Shown here one piece after another: positions 46,967 to 58,613 of a stretch of DNA of 64,000 nucleotides (position 1 is its first letter; every line of letters begins with the position of its first letter). The notes under the pieces were generated by a model. That model saw only the letters and a program-made list of their open reading frames with translations, was not told the DNA's origin and did not search any database. The position numbers were made by a program, and so were the translations under genes. This DNA is from Gnetum montanum (taxonomy: Eukaryota > Streptophyta > Gnetopsida > Gnetales > Gnetaceae): contig MNCI01002704.1 of the NCBI GenBank assembly GCA_015680685.1, forward strand, positions 131,352-195,351, given 5' to 3'.

Positions 46967-49900
46967 TGAAAGTATGAATACTTGGAAGCAAATTAGTTTG
47001 CCTTTGTGTCTACATGGACCTCACATTGATATTAAACTGTGTATCAACCCTGATTGCCTGGATATTGAGCCTGAGATTCTTGTAGACCACATAGCCTCAA
47101 TAGAAGAACCTCTAGTATGGCCTAAAAACCTAGACAAAACCCTTGACATAGAATTAGGAGACATAACCGAGGATCCTCTAGTTGAGGTTCCTGTTACAAC
47201 ACACAGTGGTGAGGAGAAAACCCTTAAACCAAGTTCCTCACTAGAAGCTAAATGTGTCCAAGATATCACCAAAGTCTTACAGAATAACATTAAGGCATTT
47301 TCCTAGTCATATGAAGATATACCATGCCTAGACCCCCATCTAATCTAACACAACATCATATTGGACCCTAGCATTAGACTAGTTAACCAAAAAGTGTGCA
47401 TTTGGCCTAGGTAGTTCATGATGAAATCTTAAAGCTCTACCAATCATGTTTCATTAGGGTTGTCAATTATGCAACATGGGTATCTGACATAGTGGTAGTC
47501 TCTAAGAAAAATGGGATTATCTGTATTTACATTGATTTCTAAGACCTAAATAAAGAAACCATCAAGGATAACTTCCCTTTGCCCAGCATTGATTAACTTA
47601 TCAATACTACAACTGGACATGCCTTGTTGTTCTTTATGGATGAATTATTAGGATATAACCAAATTAGGATCAACCTAGAACACCAAATTAGCATAACCAT
47701 TATGATTCCATGGGGTAGTTTTGTTATAGCATGATGCCCTTTGGCCTTAAGAAAATTGAAGCAACATTTCAAAGAGCCATGAACTATATCTTTAGTGATT
47801 ACATGTTAGGTATGCTTAATGATTACATAGATGACATAGCTGCCAACTCTAAGATAGTTGATAATCATGCTAATTACCTCAATCCTATGCTTAAACAATG
47901 CCTCAAATATGAGCTTAGGCTCAATCCTAAGAAGTATGTCTTCAGTGTCAATATTGGTAAGATGCTTGGCTTTATAGTCTCTGAAGTAGGGATACATGTA
48001 GACCCTGATAAGATTCAGGCCATATCCAAATTAGTAGCACCTAACAACCTCAAAGAGCTTCAAGGATTACAAGGTAGGTTATAGTTTATTTGTAGATTTA
48101 TCACTAGGCTTACAGATAAGTTACAACCCATGCAACACTTGCTTAAAAAAGGAGTTCACTATGAGTGGATGGTTCAATGCCAAGAGGCCTTTGAAAACCT
48201 TAAGCAATAGTTGACACAACTATCAACACTCTATCCCCCTTAAGAGGGTAAACAATTTTACATTTATCTCATCATCTCTAATACATCTATTGCCTTTCTA
48301 CCCTATTAGAAACATGATGATAGAGTAGAAATGCTTGTATACTACCTTAGCCACATGTTAGTTGCCCATGAGGCCTAATACATAGAAGTGAAGAANGAAG
48401 TTTGATATCCGTTACATCTCTCAATCCTCGATAAAAGGTCAAACTATAGCTATACAACTCATATTTTTACTTGTTGATGACAAAGTAGCCATAGATCCTA
48501 AGTTCCCTGATGAATTCATTAACATAGTTAGCAATTTCCTAATGGTTATGAGGTAGTCATCAACTTTAACTAAGCTTCAACTACCCATGTGGCTAGTGCT
48601 AATACCATTGTAACATTTCTATCTGGTAAGATCTAACTCTTTGCCTATCATTTTGAGTTTCTTGTACCAACAACATAGTGCAATATGAGGGTTTGATAAG
48701 AGGAATAATGGTAGCTTGTGACCTAGGAATTAAATACCTAGCCATCAAAGATGATTTACAACTCATGGTTAACAAAGTAACCAAAGTTTATGCATGAAGA
48801 GCTAACAACTTACTATCTTACTGTGACCTAGGGAAGTAGTTATTACAATAATTCATAGATGTTGATATCCAACACATACCACAAAATGAAAATTCCATGG
48901 TTTATGAAATTACAACACTAGCCCTTAGTGTGATACCAAATGTGTTTAGCAAGCTGCCAACTTTAATTGTGGACTATGCTACTTCCATCATATAGAACAC
49001 TAAGGATACCTTTATGGCCATCACTCATACTTCTCATCCCAAGGAGTGGTATGACCATATTAAATGTTATGTTATGCATGGTGAATCCTCACAAGGATTT
49101 ACTACCACTCATAATGACATCATACATAAGTGATTGAAGCAGTGTATCATCATAGGTGATAATACATTATGTCAACAATCCTATGATGACATACTCCTGA
49201 AGTGCTATGGTAAAATCGAAGCCAAAACAATCCTAGAAGAGGTTTACAAGCATGTTTGTGGAGGACATATAGGACCCAAAGGCATGGTCACTATGATTAG
49301 ATGGCTAAGGTACTATTGGCCCCATATGGAAAATGACTAATTGCAAAAGGTCAAACGATGTGACACATGCCAGCGATATAGCAACATGATACATGTATTG
49401 CCAACTAAGTCACATACAACCTAGATAATATGGTCATTTCAATGATGGGGGTTGGACATCATTGGACCTATAATACCTAAGTCTTCAATAGGCCATAGCT
49501 TCATCATCACTACAACCAAATACTTCACCAAGTGGGTTGAGGCTATTCCCCTAAGGAAGACCACATCTAAAAAATTTTGCAAATTTATCCTAGATAACAT
49601 TGTAGCTCATTTTGGAATACCCATGAACATAGTTACAAACAATGGACCCCAATTTAGTAGCCATGAAACTAAGGATTTTTTTCACAACCTAGGCATTAAG
49701 AATTTTTTTCTAGTCACCTTATCACCCTCAAGCCAATGGACATGTAGAAGCAAGCAACAAGTCCATCATCAACTTGCTTAGGAAGATACTCAACAGTAGC
49801 AAGTGGAAGTGGAATGAATGGCTTGTCCATGCACTATGGGCATGCAGAACAACCTATCACATGACAATCAAGATGATCCCTTATAGCCTTGTTTATGGTT

Positions 49901-50310
49901 CCAAAGCTATTTTACCTCTTGAATTGTAGATGCCATTACTTTAAGTAGCCATGACTAACTTCATCAATGACAAGTAGAGCAAGGAGTTGTAAATACTAGT
50001 CCTCAATTCAATGGAAAAATGGCATATGAAAATGCTTTCTCACATTGAGAACTATTAAGAGAGGTAAAAGCAAAAAAATAACCATGAGTTGATAATGCAC
50101 AAGATCAAGGAGGGAGACCTAGTTCTCAAGGCTATTCTTGAGCATTCATACAAGTTTCTAACTAATTGGTAAGGATCCTTCATTTTCATAAAATCCTATA
50201 AGAATGAATCATTCAAAATAGCTGACATGGATGGAAATGAGCTAGGAAATCTAGTCAATCATTCCTATCTAAATCCATACTACATGTAGCCAACAATCAT
50301 TAATAAGTGA
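46966..50310 (+). pseudogene. pol: pol of element B: RT, RNase H, archaeal RNase H, integrase
   Basis: It opens with ISLPLCLHGPHIDIKLCINP and an acidic linker to about 47,306. RT is at about 47,420-48,110: VVSKKNGI, FPLPSID, MMPFGLKKIEATFQRAM and YIDD at 47,824-47,835. RNase H starts after LQGLQGRL (48,080) and is cut at 48,396, where an N stands in place of roughly 150 nt present in A. The second RNase H (about 48,530-48,940) is weak. Integrase has a zinc-binding region (HVCGGHIGP at about 49,252 and CDTCQRYS at about 49,360), the core GLDIIGPI and TKWVEAIPLRKTTSKKF, VTNNGPQFSS (Asp changed to Asn) and a frameshift near 49,735 before the Glu motif. It ends at TGA 50,308. No protease was identified. 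Confidence 0.9.
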
Positions 50311-50425
50311 GCTTACTTTCAGTGGTCTGCTATGATCTTAAACAAGTAACATGTCTTAATAGGACATTAAAATGGTACCATTGCCTAGCATGACTTTAAA
50401 CTAGCACCTTTGATAACCTAGATAG
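50311..50425 (+). repeat. Minisatellite downstream of pol, element B
   Basis: Three units with CTGCTATGATCTTAAAC, TAGGACATTAAAATGG and GCATGACTTTAAACTAGCACC. It is a shorter counterpart of the 10,420-10,790 array of A. Confidence 0.6.
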
Positions 50426-50473
50426 CTTTATTCTCATGTGGCCTGTATGCATTGTAGTGTTATAATATGCAAT

Positions 50474-50547
50474 GGTGTTTTGTATTCTTTGTTGATGCCT
50501 CTCAAGTCAATCCTCCAAGCATCAACAATAAGGGGCATTGAAACACC
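50474..50547 (+). other. Palindrome spanning purine tract and 3' LTR start, element B
   Basis: Outer arms GGTGTTTTG and TTGAAACACC; inner arms TTTGTTGATGC and GCATCAACAAT; loop of about 18 bases. The tract AATAAGGGGCAT precedes the LTR start. It is absent before the 5' LTR at 31,365, as expected for a feature of the internal 3' end. Confidence 0.7.
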
Positions 50548-51896
50548 ACAAAAATTTTCATATTATAATCAAACTTCATTATGTATTTTTCACCCCATGA
50601 AAACCAAGGTAAAACTTCATTGTAAATGTGAAAATTTTTATCCACAATGGACAATTTCACATACTTTATACTTTTGTAGTTGAAAAAGACCTCATAAGTG
50701 GTCAAAGCCTCATTCCCCAATTGAAAAATATTACCTAGTATCTATATTTGTCTTGGGAAATCAAAAATGGCTTTTGGAATGCCAAAAAAGGTAATTTGAT
50801 GGGTTTTATGGGGGGTATACATTTTTCTAAGATAAAAACACATGTAGGAGGATAGATCTCACCTACCCCTAGCATGGAAGGGTGGAAAGTTTGGAAACTT
50901 TCCTCCTTCAACATGGAGACCATATGCATAGCCTAATTTTGCCCCTAAATTTAGCATGGAAGATTTTCCCTAGCTTGTAAATGTTTCCCTCTTAGCGTGG
51001 AAGTTTTCCCCAATCTGAAGTCTTCATCCCCAACATGGAAAATTCAATCCCCCAATGTGGAAGCCACAAAAATTAAAAATTCATCAGTTCATGCACTTCA
51101 GTGTTGACCAACCACCTCAATAAGAATTATGGAGAGCTTAGCATGGAAGATTCATCTCTAATGTGGAAGGTGTGCCCCAGTAACTATTTATAGTAAATGG
51201 AATGGCCATGGGGAGAAGCATGTACTATGTATGGTAACCCCCCAAATTTTTGCACCAATATCACCTAACTTTACAGCAAATTTACAACCATATTTTCAAC
51301 CAAATCATAGCCAATTTGCATCCCCATTCATGGCCCAAAAAATCTATAAAATCCAACCTCAAACATCATTTATAAGTTCCAAGATTTTTAGCAAGCTTAG
51401 CAATTTTTCTAAAATTTCAAGCAAATTCTTAGCAAAGTTTAGGCATTTTTACAATTTCATACCTGAGGCATTTTCAAGCACTAAAGGGTTATTGCAATCT
51501 CCCATGTTCACATCCTCTTGAACCCCATAGTGGAAGCATAATCACCTTGATATTTGGGGATTTTTGACATCAACATTGTACTTCAAGGATTCCCACCCCA
51601 GCATGGAGTAATCTAGCATCCAAATTTTCCACTTTTCTCACCTCCCCAACATGGACCCAACTTGGAGATTTGAGGTTGTAGTAATGAAGAATGGTTTGAT
51701 AGCATAAAGAGTTTCTTAGCAAATAGATCAGGGAGCAAGTCACATCAACTTCAATGGTCTTTGAACTCTTGCATAAGTGAACCCCTTTTCTACTCATCTC
51801 GCACCATTTGTACATATTCCTCTAACTTATTCTTTGTTCTTTCTTAATAAAGTTTTATGTTTTGATTTTTTTTATTCAAAAATAAATTTATTTTCA
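50539..51896 (+). repeat. 3' LTR of element B
   Basis: 1,358 bp, aligned over its whole length with 31,365-32,716. Shared landmarks are GGAAAAATTTCATTGTAAATG-like text near the start and TTCAAAAATAAATTTATTTT at the end. Confidence 0.8.
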
Positions 51897-53880
51897 ATGG
51901 ATTAATTGGATTTATTTATATTCCCATGTTTAACATCTCATAAGTCCCTAGTTGATCTATCAAACTAGCTAGGGCACCTTGAATCCTATTTTTCTAATGG
52001 AGGCCCTAGGAATTCAGGGTTGGGAAACTATTACACCAAGGATCCTTAGCTTTTTTTCTAGTTATTAAGGTTTTCAATTACAATAGACATGCATAGCCAA
52101 AATTGATTAAAAAAAAACCAAAAACTACTCCTCTTTCATCCTCCATGTTAGATCCATGTTGGCCAACATGCAACCAGCATGGAACAAAGGGGATGAGCCC
52201 AGAAACTACCTAACAACCTTCAAAACTACAAAATTTTGATCCCATGCATTAGCCATCAATACTAGTGACACTAGAAATGCACATTCATGATCAATAACCA
52301 TTAAGAAATGCAAAAGATCCCTTTCCTAAGGTACTCCATGCTGGACAATGTGGAGCCAACATGGAACTGAGGGGAATGACTCAAAAAAAAACACTCAAAA
52401 ACCCTAGAAACTTCAAGATATTGACTCTAAAGCATAACCCTTAACATAGGAAACCTCGAGGGCTAACATGAATGGTTGATTATGGTCCAAAATGGTCTAA
52501 ATCTAAAATTTATCATTTGTTCACATTGGGCATCCCTTCTTCCACGTTGCCCAATGTGGAGCTAGGGTTGAAGGATTACTTTTCCCATTTTTGCAATAAG
52601 TTGACACTTTGATGACCCAAAAACCTACACTGGTGAAGCCTAAGACCTGATAGCCCTAAGATTTCACTAGTTTTATCTTTTTTTAGCCATTAAAACTCAT
52701 CAGATCCCATCCTCCATACTGGATCAACCCCGAGCATGGGTCAAAAGGGATGTGACGTTGCCTGGCATTAAAAAACCTTTAAAAATAACTAAAATTGACC
52801 AAAAGCTTTGGAAATCATAGTTTGTAGTCCTAGAGATCTAGAAACTTGGTAGACTTACTCTCTAGACCATTCTTTAACTAAAAAGCAAGGGTCCCACCTT
52901 TGATCCATGCTAGTTCCATATTGTCTAGCATGAAAACTACTTCAAACTTGTTCTAACACTCAAAACCTCATCCAGATGACCTAAAAACATAGTTAGGAGA
53001 TGCTCAATTACTAGATCTTGGTTTAGGCTATCCATGAAATCTTGTTTAATCTTGTTTTAGACTAGATTTAAATCATCTATGCTAAGCTACCCCTTTCATC
53101 CATGTTGATCAACATCGAGACAGGGGGTATAACTTTAAGGCTTGCCTTTTAACCTTTCTTGACCTTCTAAATGATCTATTTTGGTAGATCTAGCCTTGTG
53201 TTACCTTGTCAAGGCCCTAGAATCTCAATTTTGGTACTTTGGATGTCATGCAACATGTTTTCCTTGGTCTCCATGCTCACTCGACACTAGATAGCATGGA
53301 GCTAGCATGGAAGAAACTTTTAAGCTCAAGGGATCCCAAAGGTTGAAATAGGAGTCAAAAGTAGCCTATCACCTTCCCCAATCAACAATGCTAACATAAA
53401 ATCCACCAAGAATCAAAAAATAGACAAAAAATGGCTTGAAAATCCTTTGGATATTTCCTCATTGCTAGGGATCACTACTTCCATGATGGCCAGTATGGAA
53501 ATAGTGGAGCTCCAACATGAAGGCCTTTAAACCCTTGCATTTTTACTTCAAATAGCCTAGAAACAACCCTAATTAATGCCCAAACTAGCCCATGACCATT
53601 CTAGGCTCAATCCATGGCCTTCTAAGATCTAAAATTGGTAGAATCTAATCCTTTTTTACCAAGTTTTGACCAATACTCACCAGGTGTATCCTACTAAGCT
53701 ATGTTTGACTTTGTCTGATCATATCATGACCTATTATGCATTGTTGGCCTTTATTAGCCTTACTAGTACTTCCTATCTCAATATGTCAACCCTTTATTAT
53801 TTACACTATAGCCTTATATAGTCTTTTTTAGCCTTTTATTGGTATTGGATGGTGGGGTTTGGCCTTCCCTAACCACCATT
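51897..53880 (+). repeat. Degenerate tandem repeat array, element C right part
   Basis: It continues the type of 30,246-31,364: CTCCATGCTGGACAATGTGG, GGGCTAACATGAATGGTTG and similar phrases at roughly 180-200 bp steps. The first 200 bp (51,897-52,110) contain no clear unit. The last part (about 53,640-53,880) is AT-rich text shared with B 46,380-46,580. Confidence 0.6.
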
Positions 53881-53884
53881 TAAC

Positions 53885-53955
53885 ACCATGTGACCATGGC
53901 CTACTATGTCCTTAAACTAGCATCATGTTTCACTAAGGCCTAAAATTGGCAAAGT
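53885..53955 (+). repeat. Minisatellite upstream of pol, element C
   Basis: Two units: CATGGCCTACTATGTCCTTAAACTAGCAT and a diverged copy. Same position relative to pol as in A and B. Confidence 0.6.
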
Positions 53956-54192
53956 TGTGATCCTTGTTGACCATTTGTGGCCTTATTTCTCATACCTTTC
54001 TTTATTTGACCTTTTTTTGATCTTTATTTGACCCGTATTGCACTTTTTTTACATGTTTTTACTTTACTTATAGCCTTAGATGATATTATTTGCATTAGAA
54101 TAACATGTATTTGCAAAATTTTACAGCATTTTAGCATTGTTTATTCACTTTTACCTAGGTTCCACTTAATATGATTTTGGTATACATGTAGG

Positions 54193-55111
54193 ATGAAAGT
54201 ATGAGTACATGGGAGTAGATTAGTTTACCTTTATGCCTAAATGGATCCCATGGTAATGTTAAACTATGTATCTACCTTGATTGCTTAGTTCTCTAGCTCG
54301 AGAGTCTTTTTGCTCACATAGCCTCTATCGAAAAACCCTTAGAATCACCTAGAAACCTAGTTAAGACCCTTGACCTTGAGGCTAGCAACATAAATAAAGA
54401 CTCTCTAGTTGAGGTTCTTATCATAACACACAATGGTGAGGAGAAAACCCTTAAACTAAGTTCCTCACTAAAACCTCAACAGGCTCAAGATAACCAAAGT
54501 CTTACAAAATAACATTAAGGCCTTCTCTTGGTCATATAAGGAGATAGGTCTAGACCCATGTTTAGTCCAGCACAACATCATACTTGACCCTAGCATTAGA
54601 CTAGTTGAGCAAAAACTATGTAAGATTAGATCTAATTTAGCCTTAGCAATTCATGATGAGATCTCAAAACTCTACCAAGTAGGTTTCATCTAAGCTATTA
54701 ACTATGCAGAATGGGTGTCTAACATAGTGGTAGTTCCTAAGAAGAATGGTAGTATCTATATTTGCATTGATTTTTAAGACCTAAATAAAGTGACTATCAA
54801 TGATGACGTCTCATTGCCTAGTATTGATTAACTTACTAATACCATGAATAAAGATGCCTTGTTGTCCTTTATGGATGGATTCTAAGGACATAACCAAATT
54901 AGGATCAACCTAGAGCACCAACTTAGCATGACCTTCATGACCCCTTGGGGTACCTTCTACTATACCATGATTCCCTTTGGCCTTACGAATGCAAGAGAAC
55001 CCTATCAACAAAACATGACCTATACCTTTAGTGATTACATGCTAGGTTTGCTTAATGATTATGTGGATGATATAGCCATTAAGTTCAAAGTGGCCAATTA
55101 TTATGAGAACT
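54193..55111 (+). pseudogene. pol: pol of element C, 3' part lost at the G insertion
   Basis: It starts after the clean acceptor-like ACATGTAG (AG at 54,190-54,191). The RT carries VVPKKNGSIYICIDF, PLPSID, PWGTFYYTMIPFGLTNA and YVDD at 55,060-55,071. The match to B stops abruptly after VANYYENL at 55,111, where the LTR of G begins with TG. Integrase and the remaining pol of C are not in the window. Several stops. Confidence 0.85.
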
Positions 55112-55726
55112 TGAGAGGTAATGTAATCATGTCTTAGAACCACAAGCAGTACATGCATAATAATTGGTAACTAAAGATAGACTAAAGAGGATATATTAGA
55201 GATCATGCATCATACCAGAGGCATTTCTAATTTCATAGGTATGCTAGGAGCTCATCTTGCTAATCATCATATCCTAACCTCTCTCTTCTCAAAGTTGCAA
55301 TGTTATAGTAAGTTCTATGTCCAAGTATTTTCACAATTATATTTCTTTGCATTAACCTCATCATGTGTCTAATTCTAATCATTGTGTCTGAAATGTTAAA
55401 CCTAAATGAATATCTTTATCTATTTATGGAAAAATGATGAAGAATCTAATGGCAATTTATATATTAATTGTAAGTCCTAGATCTAGGAAAGTATTTTCTA
55501 TCCCTAATGTTTTTAGTTTGGTGAATTCAGTTGAGGTTATTAATTTTTGACAATGCATCCTTACTTCTTGTACCATATTCTAAAGCTTCATACCTAATAC
55601 CAAATGATTTAGGATAATTATAGCTTTATTTGGATGTCTTGGGATCATTTCAACATGTGCCTTTGAGTTGCAACTTATTCTTATAGGAAAGTGATCAGCT
55701 ATTGGTAATGGGGATGTAGTGACTTC
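55112..55726 (-). repeat. G LTR, left part
   Basis: About 615 bp with no recognised coding content, bounded by the break in C pol and by the E target duplication. A minus-strand open stretch near 55,665 is probably chance. Confidence 0.4.
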
Positions 55727-55731
55727 CCTAC
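55727..55731. repeat. Target site duplication of element E, left copy (CCTAC)
   Basis: CCTAC directly before TGATGAG; an identical CCTAC follows the right LTR at 61,552-61,556. Confidence 0.9.
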
Positions 55732-56618
55732 TGATGAGTAGCTAGGTATCCCTACACTCAACCATACGAATACGAGCATTCATGCATGATCTATTCGAAC
55801 TCCATGGACAGGCTAGTTGTGGTATCTAGATAGTTACACGTTGATCGCAGTTCACTGTCTTCCCACCTGGACTAGTATTTTCTTTGTCACGTATGGTTTA
55901 GTCCAGAGTGAGGCGTATGATGTGATCCTAAACTACTACTACTCCTAGAGACAATGGAGAATAATCTTGATTAAACTAATGAGTAATAGGAAATTAGTCT
56001 AAGCTAACCTAAGTGCGATGAGCATCTGCTCCTTAATCATCCATACACATCTTGGACCTTGTGCATGACTACTACTAGGATTACCAAGCGTAGATCCTAG
56101 GTACGCTACTGGGTTACCAAGTAGTCACACTTAAATGCTCGTGATTAATTTGTACTCGTTCTGCATTTAACAATAGGAATAGTAAATGATGATAAGGAAA
56201 TATTAACTAAGAAAGCAATAAATAAAAAAAACAATTAACAATAATAATTAAATAACAATTAAATAATTAAAACTAAGTGAATGCTGCAATGATGAAGTAA
56301 TCTCAATCTTTATTTCTGGTCATGTGCACATCCAAGTACGTCACACACGAATAGAGGTTCCATACAATTACAAGCATCACACTGTGGGCATGCACTGGGA
56401 AAATATTCTAACTCCTATGGAAACAAACTGAAAGATTCTAGCTACAAATGACAAAAGGATGCCTAAATGACATAGAGGGCCCTCTTATTTATAGGCCAAG
56501 ATAGGTGGCTATGTAAATGGGGCATTCTTGACATAGCAAGGTTATGTCAACAGGGCCTCATTGAAGTGGCTGTGTATATGCAACCCCATCGATGCATCAA
56601 CTTAATGACACTTCATCA
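55732..56618 (-). repeat. 3' LTR of element E
   Basis: 887 bp, TGATGAG...CTTCATCA. TATAAATA on the minus strand at 56,486-56,493. Compared with the right LTR, many CpG sites near the U3 end (about 56,520-56,600) appear as TpG or CpA. Confidence 0.9.
56486..56493 (-). promoter_or_regulatory. TATA box in the E 3' LTR
   Basis: TATAAATA on the minus strand, followed in the sense direction by AGAGGGCCCTCT, a short palindrome. Confidence 0.55.
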
Positions 56619-56628
56619 TACCCCCACG
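56619..56628 (-). other. Polypurine tract of element E
   Basis: The minus strand reads TCGTGGGGGTA immediately before the LTR start TGATGAAG; likely the plus-strand primer. The adjoining text encodes a hydrophilic stretch of no known function. Confidence 0.6.
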
Positions 56629-58613
56629 ATTGAGGAAAAACTCATCCTCGAGTCAAAGTGAGGAACAAGCTCAATTGAATACACAGTGGATAGGTATGGG
56701 ATTATTGACTAAATAGAAATTTATTCATGTCGCAGTGGAGAATTAAAATAAATGTAGACACAGACACAGAAGACAAAACTAGCAAAACTCATGGGGTTCC
56801 CGGTAGTGGTGGCTCCTCCATGGGTGCCTTTCCTTTGTCCTATGCATCAAGATTCTGAGATTTATACTATTGAAGAAGCACCTGATGTTTTCTCCTCTTC
56901 TATGTAAGGGCTATGAGCTGTCCATGCTGATGTTCCAATGTTTGATGGAGTCGACACTTTTCATGGACACGACAGCTGCGGGAATACTTGATTGGCCTTA
57001 ACATGCCATGCCACAAATAATCATCATTCCTCTTCATAGGCTCAGGCCCTGACCTATCCTCCCTTTGCTTGGATATATTATGCAGTAACAAGGGTTTCAT
57101 GATGGATGCTAAATGATTGCCTCCTGCTCTGCATGTTTTGCATGAGGTCCTTGGCCTCTGCCTCCCCCAGGTCATTCGGTTGCACCTTGAGAAGGTCCTC
57201 CTTGTTGTCTTCTTTTAGGGCCATCTATAATCACACAAAGATCAATTGTTAGTAAGGTTATTGAAAAATTTCAATGATTTCATACCTTACTCATTACCTT
57301 TAATAAATACTGAATTCTTTACTTAGTGTGATTTTAAAGTTAGAAATTTTTCAAGGAAGTTGCCCTAAAAGTTTAATGTCGAACCTGGTTTTGAGGAATG
57401 TTTGATAAAATAATGACAAAGGAAATAATATATTTGGAAATGAAATACTTGGAGGGTATAAGATGATGTGGTGGCATGCAACAAGTACAAATTACAAAAG
57501 TCACACAAGTGGATCCTCCCCAAAGTAGGTTCCAACTTATATGCCCTTGCGTAACCACACCTTAAGATGTCCATAAGCACTAGAAGGGTTAAATGTAATC
57601 TATACAGATGCAACAAAACACACATATGTTGATACCACCGTGATGAGGTATGAATTCAATGCTATACAAGACATGAGTCACAAATACATAAACAGCGAGA
57701 TGGAATGAATCAGAGAAGGGATTGTAGAGATTGGGACGTGAGGTAACTGACCCAGGGTACAATGAATCCTGTGTGTAAAGCATGATCAATGTGTCATTAA
57801 CCCATCATTGCAAGATCAGGACCAATTCCATTCCTCTAATCAGTGACATCACATTGTTTCATCCCATGATGAACAACTATGAGAGTACCACAACAACAAG
57901 GTGTATGATCAGTTGGCGTTTTGTTCAAGGTAGGAGTGACTTTTGTTTTGTGGCACTTTTTTTTCTTCTTCTCTATTTTTTTTCTTTTTCTCTTTTTTTT
58001 TCTCTCTTTTTTTTTATTAGGTACCTTTAATACTCTTACCCCCCCCTTTTTTTTAGATCTATAAGGATCTTAGTACAACCAAGCTGCATGATAACTCCCA
58101 TGGATGTCACCATAAATAATCCACAAGTTCCCTTGATGTCACACCCTGGCCATTCCCTCTTGGTCCATAATTTTTCACTCTAGGCACAATGAACACCAAA
58201 TTATTTTTAAGTTTTAACAATGCCAAGAATATCATTGTACCCTCGAATAGAACCTCTTATTTGTAGAATGGATGAGTGGGTGTAATGGGCTCACTGTCCA
58301 AATAATTGATCGCACGAAACTTGATAACATAGAACACACCTCAACCACTGAGTCACATGAGTGTTTTATTCGTAGATGAGATTACTCATAAAAAGATAAA
58401 AATACAAAAAGACAAAACAATAAATTAAATGGTGAAAAACTAGAAAACAAAAAGTTGAAAAATTAAAGAAACAGAAAAACATTTATTAATTTTGTGATGT
58501 TAGAATGGAGGATAGCCCCCATAACTAAATGATTGAGCATGGCTAGAATTAATAAATGGAAGGTGGGGATCCTTGCATGTTGGAAATATTGGGACCTCGT
58601 CATACTTACCCCA
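56629..58613 (-). other. 3' internal region of element E, no pol
   Basis: This is where pol would be expected. A pyrimidine-rich tract at about 57,950-58,018 (purines in the sense direction) corresponds to the tract in D near 21,925-21,975. Apart from the small ORF listed separately, nothing is recognised. Confidence 0.55.
57078..57224 (-). CDS. Small ORF of unknown function in element E
   Basis: 48 codons from ATG 57,224, hydrophilic and charged (KEDNKEDLLKVQ, GEAEAKDLMQNMQSRRQ). TTTGTGTGATTATAG directly before the ATG looks like a splice acceptor, so this could be part of a spliced exon. The same frame continues past the stop with further TGA and TAG codons. I do not recognise it, and it could be chance. 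Confidence 0.25.
   Translation of the reverse strand: MALKEDNKEDLLKVQPNDLGEAEAKDLMQNMQSRRQSFSIHHETLVTA

Larger units (their letters stand above)
31365..51896 (+). mobile_element. Element B: complete 20.5-kb Tat/Ogre-like retrotransposon
   Basis: LTRs of 1,352 and 1,358 bp match from TGAAACACCAC to TTTATTTTxCA. The internal order is leader, gag, antisense spliced gene, tandem array, minisatellite, pol, minisatellite and palindrome. Its size is in the range of Ogre elements. It lies inside the tandem array of C, since the same repeats occur on both sides. The flanks (GGACAT on the left, ATGGAT on the right) do not give a clear target duplication, so the borders may be off by a few bases or changed. 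One ambiguous base occurs at 48,396. Confidence 0.8.
13616..55111 (+). mobile_element. Element C: old Tat-lineage copy, split by later insertions
   Basis: Three blocks are collinear with B: 13,616-17,869 (antisense gene and its first intron), 29,705-31,364 (spacer and tandem repeats) and 51,897-55,111 (tandem repeats, minisatellite, pol to RT). Between them sit D (17,870-29,704) and B (31,365-51,896), and the RT is cut at 55,112 by G. C gag and both C LTRs are not found here. The gag would lie beyond A, to the left. The coordinates given span the inserts as well. Confidence 0.65.

Noticed and set aside
55500-55726. Possible LINE endonuclease end (a stretch reading ADHFPI)
   Set aside because: Six residues only, no other LINE motif, and the segment is better explained as part of the LTR of G.
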